Positions 1-5,084 of a DNA stretch of 11,521 nucleotides are shown here, one piece after another. The notes under the pieces were generated by a model. The model made no database searches. It saw only the letters and a program-made list of their open reading frames with translations, and was not told the origin of the DNA. Source of the stretch: Desulfobacula sp. (GTDB lineage Bacteria > Desulfobacterota > Desulfobacteria > Desulfobacterales > Desulfobacteraceae); contig JAOZRF010000047.1 in NCBI GenBank assembly GCA_029940245.1, positions 1-11,521 of the forward strand. The letters are read 5' to 3'. The first letter of the stretch is position 1, and every line of letters begins with the position of its first letter. The position numbers and the translations under genes are program-made.

Positions 1-532
1 TTTTTATCAATGCTGCCAGGGCATTGGCAAAATTAATGTCCATGCCGGGAATATTCTTGAATTCTTCAGCAAGTTCAATATTCTTCTTTTGACCTTCATC
101 TTTTTGGGTATTGACGGACGTTGCGGCAAGCTTTTCAAGCCATGCCTCCAGCATGTTTCTGATTCCGATGCCTTGGAAATCGCCCTGAAGCTGTTTTACA
201 ATATTCTGATAAACTGTTTCAAATTTATGAATGGGGACTTCCCGCGTAAGGACCACAAAAGAGATGGCAAACCCCTTTTCCATGGCCAGATGTTTAATCA
301 GTGACATGAAATGGGTTTTGCCATCGCCATAATCACCGCTGATAAAACGAACCTTGGAGCCGCCCTTGCCAATGTAATGTTCCAGGTCATCCTCAATAAA
401 AGTAAGCCAGTTCTGCCGCCCCACGGTAAAAAGGGGGACATATTCAATGGGTACACTGCCCTTGCGGAGCTGCTCAATAATGGCACGGGCCTGAAAGGGT
501 TCTAACTGGTTGATGTCTTGCTGTGATATCAT
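1..532 (-). CDS. BREX-type DUF2791 P-loop ATPase, N-terminal part (cut by window edge)
   Basis: Reading from the ATG at 532, the frame is open to the window edge, giving 177 residues of a longer protein. The N-terminus (PFQARAIIEQLRKGSVP, from residue 12) and a Walker A motif GDYGDGKT at residues 66-73, followed by HFM, resemble the ATP-binding proteins of the DUF2791/BREX ATP-binding family (BrxC/BrxD-like). Residues about 85-110 (GFAISFVVLTREVPIHKFETVY) fit the same family. No Walker B motif is in the visible part. The start is supported by AGGA in the tail of the upstream gene, about 10 nt before the ATG. The gene begins 5 nt after the 280-residue protein stops, so the two are probably co-translated. 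Family members act as ATPases in phage-defence and related nucleic-acid systems. Which system this one belongs to cannot be told without the genes to the left. Confidence 0.75.
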   Translation of the reverse strand, partial: MISQQDINQLEPFQARAIIEQLRKGSVPIEYVPLFTVGRQNWLTFIEDDLEHYIGKGGSKVRFISGDYGDGKTHFMSLIKHLAMEKGFAISFVVLTREVPIHKFETVYQNIVKQLQGDFQGIGIRNMLEAWLEKLAATSVNTQKDEGQKKNIELAEEFKNIPGMDINFANALAALIK

Positions 533-537
533 TGCTG

Positions 538-1380
538 TTATTCCTGTTGTTTATGAAAGGAGATGGCTGTAATCCGCCTTGGTTCTCCCTGGCTGTCAAT
601 GAGCCATAGGGATGGACCACGGCTGGATGTGAGCTTAAGCTCGAACCCCTGGGATGTCCCGCCAATGCCGGCCTGAAAATAGCGCCAGATATCAACGGAA
701 AATTGATCCAGGCTGTAGCCCTTGAATTTGGCTTTATCCATGTTTTGAAAAAAGGTTTTGTTCTGCAAGGATATGACATACTCAAGATAAAACTTTTGAA
801 TGGAAATCGGATCACTAAATTTTAATTTTTCCGTTTTAATCAATTCAGCATAAACCTGATAAAGGGAATCAATAAACTTTTCAGGGTCATAGGGTCGATC
901 GTAAAGTTGGTGTTTAAGCTTTGAAACGGCTGTTAGAATTCGCCTGGGATCAATGGACTTCAGCACTTTTTTATTGATTTTGGTGCAGCGGGCGCTAAAA
1001 TCAATTTCACCATTAATGCCTTTAAGGCTGGAAAATTTAGGGAAATCCATCTGGATTTCAAGTTCAGCTTCCTGGAAAATCCGGGTTAAATCTTCGATCA
1101 GTTCAATCCTGTACTGATCTACTTTTTCATTGGCATACCGGCTTAAGGATTCAAAGATAGGTGTGCTATCCCCAAGGGCTTCGTCTGCTTTGATATCTTC
1201 TGTGATTTTAGTTTTAAGCAATTCATCCAGCCTTAAAAAATCATCCCTGCCGGCGCACCTGATACATAGGTTTATAAAATCAGCTTTTTTCCGTCTCTGA
1301 TTAAGATCTCTCTGATAAGGCTGAACGATCTGTTTTAAATCATCTTGAATATTTTCAAGGAAATTTGTATTTTCTGTCAT
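538..1380 (-). CDS. Hypothetical 280-residue protein paired with the DUF2791 ATPase
   Basis: I do not recognise a named family with certainty. The protein is soluble, with no signal peptide or membrane segment. It is rich in charged, probably helical sequence: residues 1-60 contain a CIRC pair (C39, C42), and a central part around residues 145-200 reads like a helical repeat (KLKHQLYDRPYDPEKF). The C-terminal part (from about residue 225) looks more like a small beta-rich domain ending GEPRRITAISF. No catalytic motif is evident. AAAGGA 7 nt before the ATG supports the start. It is the first gene of a unit whose second gene, 5 nt downstream, is the P-loop ATPase. I infer a partner or adaptor for that ATPase, possibly in a BREX-like or other defence locus. 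This rests on context only. Confidence 0.75.
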   Translation of the reverse strand: MTENTNFLENIQDDLKQIVQPYQRDLNQRRKKADFINLCIRCAGRDDFLRLDELLKTKITEDIKADEALGDSTPIFESLSRYANEKVDQYRIELIEDLTRIFQEAELEIQMDFPKFSSLKGINGEIDFSARCTKINKKVLKSIDPRRILTAVSKLKHQLYDRPYDPEKFIDSLYQVYAELIKTEKLKFSDPISIQKFYLEYVISLQNKTFFQNMDKAKFKGYSLDQFSVDIWRYFQAGIGGTSQGFELKLTSSRGPSLWLIDSQGEPRRITAISFHKQQE

Positions 1381-1432
1381 TTGTTATCCTTTCGGTTTCC
1401 GATTTTGACCGTATGAGTTACAAGCAACACAA

Positions 1433-1461
1433 TATCTTGCAGAAATTTTATTTTTTGTCAA
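1433..1461 (-). promoter_or_regulatory. Possible promoter for the hypothetical protein/ATPase pair
   Basis: On the minus strand a perfect TTGACA lies at 1461-1456. AGATAT/GATATT-like -10 sequence follows 18-19 nt later, at about 1437-1431. Transcription would start some 45 nt before the ATG at 1380. It lies in the 103-nt gap after the DUF2889 gene, so the pair may be transcribed separately from cmoAB. The -10 match is poor, hence the low confidence. Confidence 0.3.
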
Positions 1462-1483
1462 TAATTGGATTTTCTGTTAGCGC

Positions 1484-2044
1484 TTATTCTCCTTCAAAAC
1501 TCTCTGTTTTAAAACTTTTAGCTAACGGCCCACCTTTACGCCATGCCCAGCAGGCATCAACTAAATATTTTTCAATATCCAAAACAGATTCTTCGCTTCT
1601 TTGTGTTTTTCTTGCTTCAAATATCCAATATCCCTGAAGTGCTGCCGGTGCCATAGATAAAAGTAAGGTTGTCAAATGAACACATCCTTTTATACCACCG
1701 GCAATCTTTTTGATTTTAGATGTAAATCCTGGTGCGATGTTAAGTCCTTTTATCTTATCAAGACTCGTTTCCATTTCTCTACAGATTTCATCATGGGGAG
1801 CACCTGGAATTTTAACATGAATATCCACAATCTTTAACTCAGCATTTTTGATGAGTAATTGAATTTGCATATGATGAAAAATATTTGGTTCTATTTTTTC
1901 ACCAGATTTCTCATAAACAGTTATCAGATTTCTTTCTTTAAATTCTCCTGCAATTAAAACATGATCTTCATCTACAACATAGCTCGAAATGTCTAAATTT
2001 CTATTATGTATTTTCTCAAGCTTATCTACTTCTAAATATTCCAT
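1484..2044 (-). CDS. DUF2889 family protein
   Basis: The 186-residue protein matches the DUF2889 pattern. It has an early HNR (13-15) and a [18 protein letters not shown] strand pair. HHMQIQLLI follows at 57-65, then [14 protein letters not shown] with C88. The family hallmark [20 protein letters not shown] comes last, with C121 and H123. A hydrophobic APAALQGYW segment follows. The function of the family is not established. The conserved Cys/His residues suggest metal or ligand binding, but that is inference. There is no signal peptide. GAGGG about 10 nt before the ATG supports the start. It follows cmoB by 86 nt on the same strand with no clear terminator between, so it may be co-transcribed with cmoAB. 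Confidence 0.85.
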   Translation of the reverse strand: MEYLEVDKLEKIHNRNLDISSYVVDEDHVLIAGEFKERNLITVYEKSGEKIEPNIFHHMQIQLLIKNAELKIVDIHVKIPGAPHDEICREMETSLDKIKGLNIAPGFTSKIKKIAGGIKGCVHLTTLLLSMAPAALQGYWIFEARKTQRSEESVLDIEKYLVDACWAWRKGGPLAKSFKTESFEGE

Positions 2045-2130
2045 AAATATCTTATCCCTCTTTTTTTGGAAAACTGTAATTAAATTTGAAACATCAAAAA
2101 TCCCGAGGTGGTCCTTTTAATTTGTATATT

Positions 2131-3102
2131 TTAAGTTGCCATTGCAATAAAAATAGCCCGGACGGGTGCTGGATAACCTTCCACTGTTTTATCATGATCA
2201 TCGGGATCCAGAAAATCTTCCAGGGTTTCGGTTTGTATCCATTTGGTTTTTCTCTGCTCTTCAGAGGATGTTTTGGCAATATCAACACATCTGACGTTTG
2301 TAAAACCTGCCCGCAACAGCCAGGATTCCATTACCAGAAGATCAGGGATAAAAAAAATATTTCGCATTTTTGCATACCTGTCTTTTGGGAAAAGGCAAAA
2401 ATTTTCTTTTGAATTAATGATGAGATTTTCAATGACCAGTTCCCCGCCGGATCTCATGGAATCATAAATATCCTTAAGCATTTGAACCGGTGATTTTTGA
2501 TGATACAAAACCCCCATGCAAAACACAGTATCAAAATACTTATCCATTTTCGGCAACTGATCATGGGAAACAGGAAGACAGAATACGTTTTTCTGATTTA
2601 AATATTTCTGCATGGCAAGATATTGAAAATAAAAATTGCTTTGCGGTTCCAGGCCCAATACCATCAATGGATTACAGGCTGCCATCCTGAACATATAATA
2701 CCCGTTGCTGGAGCCGATATCAAGAATACACCGCCCCTTAAGGTCAGTGATGTGATGGATCAGCCGTTCCCATTTCATCCAGGACTGCCACTCTGAATCG
2801 ATTAAAATCCCGAAAAGATTAAAAGGCCCTTTTCGCCAGGGACAAAGCTGCCCGAGCGCATCCTTTATAAGGCGGTAATCTTCCAAACCCAGGTCTGCAG
2901 GATCACCAATGGTGACGGCACGGCTTTCAAGATCAACAATGGACGGCGCAATGGCCGGCATGGTGTCAAGAATGGTTTGAAATTTTAAATAATTGCCTTT
3001 GGCATTATCCAGAAAAATTCTTTTATCTCTTATAAGTGTTTCAAGGGCTTTATACCATTGATCGATTTTAAGTCTGCGCCCGTGTTGAAGAAGTCTTTCC
3101 AT
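2131..3102 (-). CDS. cmoB: tRNA U34 carboxymethyltransferase CmoB
   Basis: CmoB transfers the carboxymethyl group of carboxy-S-adenosylmethionine (Cx-SAM) to 5-hydroxyuridine 34 of tRNA, giving 5-carboxymethoxyuridine, which widens wobble decoding. The protein is 323 residues, the same length as the E. coli enzyme as I recall it. It keeps the family landmarks at the same numbers: K91 in WRKGPF, Y200 in GVLYHQKSP and R315 in GYPAPVRA. These are the residues known to hold the carboxylate of Cx-SAM. The block IDSEWQSWMKWERL (101-114) is also typical. Motif I of the SAM fold reads DIGSSNGYY, where most homologues have DVGCGSGYH. AAAGG lies about 12 nt before the ATG. The gene follows cmoA by 57 nt, the same order as the well-known cmoAB pair. 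Confidence 0.96.
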   Translation of the reverse strand: MERLLQHGRRLKIDQWYKALETLIRDKRIFLDNAKGNYLKFQTILDTMPAIAPSIVDLESRAVTIGDPADLGLEDYRLIKDALGQLCPWRKGPFNLFGILIDSEWQSWMKWERLIHHITDLKGRCILDIGSSNGYYMFRMAACNPLMVLGLEPQSNFYFQYLAMQKYLNQKNVFCLPVSHDQLPKMDKYFDTVFCMGVLYHQKSPVQMLKDIYDSMRSGGELVIENLIINSKENFCLFPKDRYAKMRNIFFIPDLLVMESWLLRAGFTNVRCVDIAKTSSEEQRKTKWIQTETLEDFLDPDDHDKTVEGYPAPVRAIFIAMAT

Positions 3103-3159
3103 ATTGTTTGTGACCTTTATGGTTACATATAATCTTGATATTTACGTGTGACATTCAGG

Positions 3160-3888
3160 TTATTTTTTTATCGCTATCATTGAGGCAAAATTAAACCATT
3201 TAAGCCAGATATCAAATTTAGCAAACCCGGCACGTAAAATCCTTTTTTCATGGGTTTCAATGGTATCTGGAACAAGAACCTTTTCCAGGGCATCTCTTTT
3301 TTGACTGATCTCAAGTTCTGAATACCCGTTTTCAAGTTTAAATGCAGTGTAAAATTGTATCTGAAGAGCATTCAATTCCTTTGAAGCATGAACTATTTTT
3401 TCAGTTAAAACAAGGATGCTGTCTGGATTCATCCCCTGATAAATTTTTTTTATCAGATCATCGCGTTTTCCCTTATCAAGAAACTGCAGGGTCAGATTGA
3501 TTAAAACCACTGATGCATCCTTAATTTGCATATCTTCTAAAAAACCACAGACAAGATCAATTCTTGAAGTATTATCATATTTTTCAAGACGTTTTGAATA
3601 CTTTTCAATCATGGGTTTGGAACTATCCACAGCAACCATTTTGAACGGTCTTTCTTTAAATTGCTCAAGGACCATGATTCCAAGATTTCCATGGGAACAG
3701 CCAAGATCATAAATACGACTGCCGGGTTGATAAAATTTTGCTGCAAGCTGTGATTGCAGTCTAATGCTTTCTTTGTAAAAAGGTACGGATCGATTCAGCA
3801 TATCATCAAACACCCGGGCCACTTCTTTATTAAATTCAAAGGGTTGGGCCTTTAGTTTTTTCCCTGCAAATACCTGGTCTTTTTCCAT
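3160..3888 (-). CDS. cmoA: Carboxy-SAM synthase CmoA
   Basis: CmoA converts SAM and prephenate into carboxy-SAM, the donor used by CmoB. The 242-residue protein has FDDMLNRSVPFY (Y38), the SAM-binding YDLGCSHGN (60-68) and NLTLQF (131-136). NGYSELEISQKR (187-198) follows, with R198 matching the Cx-SAM-binding arginine of E. coli CmoA. I chose the ATG at 3888 because AGGAAG stands 6 nt before it and the protein then has the family's length (about 247). An upstream in-frame ATG at 3960 would add 24 residues but has no ribosome binding site. The gene is divergent from larB. Supply of prephenate ties this tRNA modification to aromatic amino acid synthesis. Confidence 0.96.
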   Translation of the reverse strand: MEKDQVFAGKKLKAQPFEFNKEVARVFDDMLNRSVPFYKESIRLQSQLAAKFYQPGSRIYDLGCSHGNLGIMVLEQFKERPFKMVAVDSSKPMIEKYSKRLEKYDNTSRIDLVCGFLEDMQIKDASVVLINLTLQFLDKGKRDDLIKKIYQGMNPDSILVLTEKIVHASKELNALQIQFYTAFKLENGYSELEISQKRDALEKVLVPDTIETHEKRILRAGFAKFDIWLKWFNFASMIAIKK

Positions 3889-3975
3889 TTGTCTTCCTGT
3901 AAAATATTTATTTTGTAAACGTTTATAATATTCCGTTAAGAAGTGCAAGAAGGCACCCAACCATTTGATTATGAC

Positions 3976-4003
3976 TTGACTCCGTCTGCTTCATAATGAT
4001 ATT
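3976..4003 (+). promoter_or_regulatory. Candidate larB promoter, possibly giving a leaderless mRNA
   Basis: TTGACT at 3976-3981 and GATATT at 3998-4003 are separated by 16 nt. Transcription would then start near 4010, only about 2 nt before the larB ATG at 4012. The larB start has no Shine-Dalgarno sequence, which fits a leaderless or nearly leaderless message. The evidence is sequence match only. Confidence 0.4.
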
Positions 4004-4011
4004 TAAATTTT

Positions 4012-4773
4012 ATGAACCAGGAAAATTTAAAAAACATTTTGTCCCAGGTGGCCAAAGGGTCATTATCTGTTGAAAATGCTAAAGCTCAATTGATGCATAT
4101 CTCTTTTGAAAATATTGATTTTGCAAAAATAGACCATCATAGGTCTTTAAGAAAAGGATTTCCTGAAGTAATTTTCGGACAGGGAAAAACAAGTGAACAA
4201 ATCATTAGTATCATGAAAAAAATGATCATCCATGAAAATATCATTCTTGTTACCCGTCTTAAACAGAAAAAAGCACAAAGAATAATGTCCGTATTTCAAG
4301 ACGCGGATTATTTTAAAGATGCAAAATTGTTATGGCTTAAAAAAAATGAGCCAGAAATCACAGGCATTGGGAAAATCCTTGTGATTTCTGCCGGAACATC
4401 TGATATCCCCGTGGCAAAAGAGGCTTTTTTAACTGCCCAGGCCATGGGGAATGACATTGAATCCATCTTTGATGTCGGGGTAGCTGGTATTCACAGGCTT
4501 TTTGCCCACCAGGAACAGATTGTAAATGCTACGGTCATCATCGTTGTTGCCGGGATGGAAGGTGCTTTGCCCAGTGTAGTTGCAGGAATGGTCAAAGCCC
4601 CTGTCATCGCTGTTCCTACGAGCATTGGATATGGTACAAGCTTTGGCGGCATGACAGCCCTTTTGGGAATGCTCAATTCCTGTAGTTCAAACATTGCTGT
4701 TGTAAATATAGATAATGGATTTGGGGCAGGCTTTATGGCATCTTCCATTAATCATGTATCAAAAGCGGGATAG
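4012..4773 (+). CDS. larB: LarB, nickel-pincer cofactor biosynthesis (P2CMN synthase)
   Basis: LarB carboxylates and hydrolyses nicotinic acid adenine dinucleotide to pyridinium-3,5-biscarboxylic acid mononucleotide. This is the first step toward the nickel pincer nucleotide cofactor of lactate racemase (LarA) and its relatives. The 253-residue protein shows the LarB signature DHHRSLRKGFPEVIFGQGKT (about 41-60). It also has the PurE-like AIRC domain with VISAGTSDIPVA, GVAGIHR, VVAGMEGALPSVVAG and PTSIGYGTSFGG. C224 in LNSCSSNIAVVNIDNGFGAG aligns with the catalytic cysteine (C221) of the Lactiplantibacillus enzyme. The start is fixed by the family N-terminus and by an in-frame stop at 3997-3999, but no Shine-Dalgarno precedes it. 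larC, larE and larA are not adjacent. Confidence 0.95.
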   Translation: MNQENLKNILSQVAKGSLSVENAKAQLMHISFENIDFAKIDHHRSLRKGFPEVIFGQGKTSEQIISIMKKMIIHENIILVTRLKQKKAQRIMSVFQDADYFKDAKLLWLKKNEPEITGIGKILVISAGTSDIPVAKEAFLTAQAMGNDIESIFDVGVAGIHRLFAHQEQIVNATVIIVVAGMEGALPSVVAGMVKAPVIAVPTSIGYGTSFGGMTALLGMLNSCSSNIAVVNIDNGFGAGFMASSINHVSKAG

Positions 4774-4853
4774 TTAGAGACTTGCAACTATCCGATATGG
4801 ATTTAGGATTTAGGTTAAATCTTAAATCCTAAATCAGGTTTATGTATTTTTTT
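4768..4853 (+). terminator. Two successive palindromes after larB, possible weak terminator
   Basis: The first palindrome has GGATAGTT (4768-4775) pairing with AACTATCC (4786-4793); it overlaps the larB stop codon. The second pairs GATTTAGGATTTA (4800-4812) exactly with TAAATCCTAAATC (4823-4835) across a 10-nt loop. A run of seven T at 4847-4853 follows after 11 nt. The hairpins are AT-rich and the T run is not immediately adjacent, so termination would be weak. The second arm contains a tandem GATTTAG repeat and could instead be a protein-binding site. Confidence 0.4.
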
Positions 4854-4861
4854 CTTGACTC

Positions 4862-4890
4862 TTGACTTAAATAAAATTTATATATATTAA
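4862..4890 (+). promoter_or_regulatory. Candidate promoter of the ilvB-ilvH-cimA-leuA operon
   Basis: TTGACT at 4862-4867, 17 nt of AT-rich spacer and TATTAA at 4885-4890 would start transcription near 4897, about 20 nt before the leader peptide ATG. A second TTGACT at 4855-4860 with TATATA at 4879-4884 (18-nt spacer) could be an overlapping alternative. The position just upstream of the leader ORF supports the call. Confidence 0.5.
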
Positions 4891-4915
4891 AACTTATTTA
4901 ACTAAAGTAAAAATT

Positions 4916-4999
4916 ATGAATATAAATATTATTAATATACTACTAGTCCTTATTATCGTGGAGGTGATTATTATCACCTCCAGGCAAAGGGGCTCCTAG
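4916..4999 (+). CDS. Branched-chain amino acid leader peptide (27 aa) of the ilvB operon attenuator
   Basis: This is a 27-codon ORF from ATG 4916 to TAG 4997-4999. It begins MNINIINILLVLIIVEV and continues IIITSRQRGS. Nine Ile, three Leu and three Val make 15 of 27 residues, with runs of adjacent regulatory codons at 4937-4960 and 4964-4975. That composition, its place 86 nt before ilvB, and the terminator that follows its stop are the hallmarks of a leader peptide of the ilvL/ivbL kind. Slow translation at these codons under Ile, Val or Leu shortage would let transcription read into ilvB. The ribosome binding site is weak (AAAG about 8 nt upstream). It is not homologous by eye to the E. coli leader peptides, which is usual because only composition is conserved. 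Confidence 0.85.
   Translation: MNINIINILLVLIIVEVIIITSRQRGS
4959..4982 (+). promoter_or_regulatory. Leader hairpin 1 (pause hairpin) inside the leader coding region
   Basis: A perfect 10-bp stem pairs 4959-4968 with 4973-4982 around a TATT loop. It lies over the Val-Glu-Val-Ile-Ile-Ile codons of the leader peptide. By analogy with known attenuators it would make RNA polymerase pause so that a ribosome can catch up, and it would be opened by the translating ribosome. The 5' arm GGAGGTGAT is a full Shine-Dalgarno sequence, and the 3' arm ATCACCTCC is identical to the anti-Shine-Dalgarno end of 16S rRNA. Confidence 0.7.
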
Positions 5000-5042
5000 T
5001 GGCATAAACTTTAAATCAACTTTAAAAGCCGTTATCAGCCCC
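4989..5042 (+). promoter_or_regulatory. Antiterminator of the ilvB attenuator
   Basis: GGGGCT (4989-4994) pairs with AGCCCC (5037-5042). After a 2x2 internal loop, TAGTGGC (4997-5003) pairs with GCCGTTA (5028-5034), including two G-U pairs. The 3' side is the ascending arm of the terminator, so the two structures exclude each other. The 5' side contains the leader stop codon. A ribosome at that stop would cover it and allow termination. A ribosome stalled at the last Ile codons (4967-4975) would leave it free. The pairing was worked out by eye. Confidence 0.6.
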
Positions 5043-5071
5043 CAGGGGGCAGATAACGGCTTTTTTATTTT
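5024..5071 (+). terminator. Attenuator terminator upstream of ilvB
   Basis: A 13-bp stem pairs 5024-5036 with 5052-5064. After one A-A mismatch it continues as GCCC/GGGC (5038-5041 with 5047-5050) and closes in a short GC-rich loop. The tract TTTTTTATTTT at 5061-5071 follows at once. This is a very strong intrinsic terminator, yet it sits 13 nt before the ilvB start and just before its GGAG ribosome binding site. It must therefore be conditional for the operon to be expressed from the upstream promoter. Confidence 0.92.
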
Positions 5072-5084
5072 GGAGACAAGCAAT

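Noticed and set aside
89..505. Plus-strand open frames at the left end
   Set aside because: They are opposite-strand shadows of the ATPase frame, which carries a Walker A motif.
3889..3960. Upstream ATG extending CmoA by 24 residues
   Set aside because: It has no ribosome binding site, while the ATG at 3888 has a strong one and gives the family length.
5070..5084. TTG start giving IlvB five extra residues
   Set aside because: The codon is in the terminator T tract and overlaps the GGAG ribosome binding site of the ATG at 5085.
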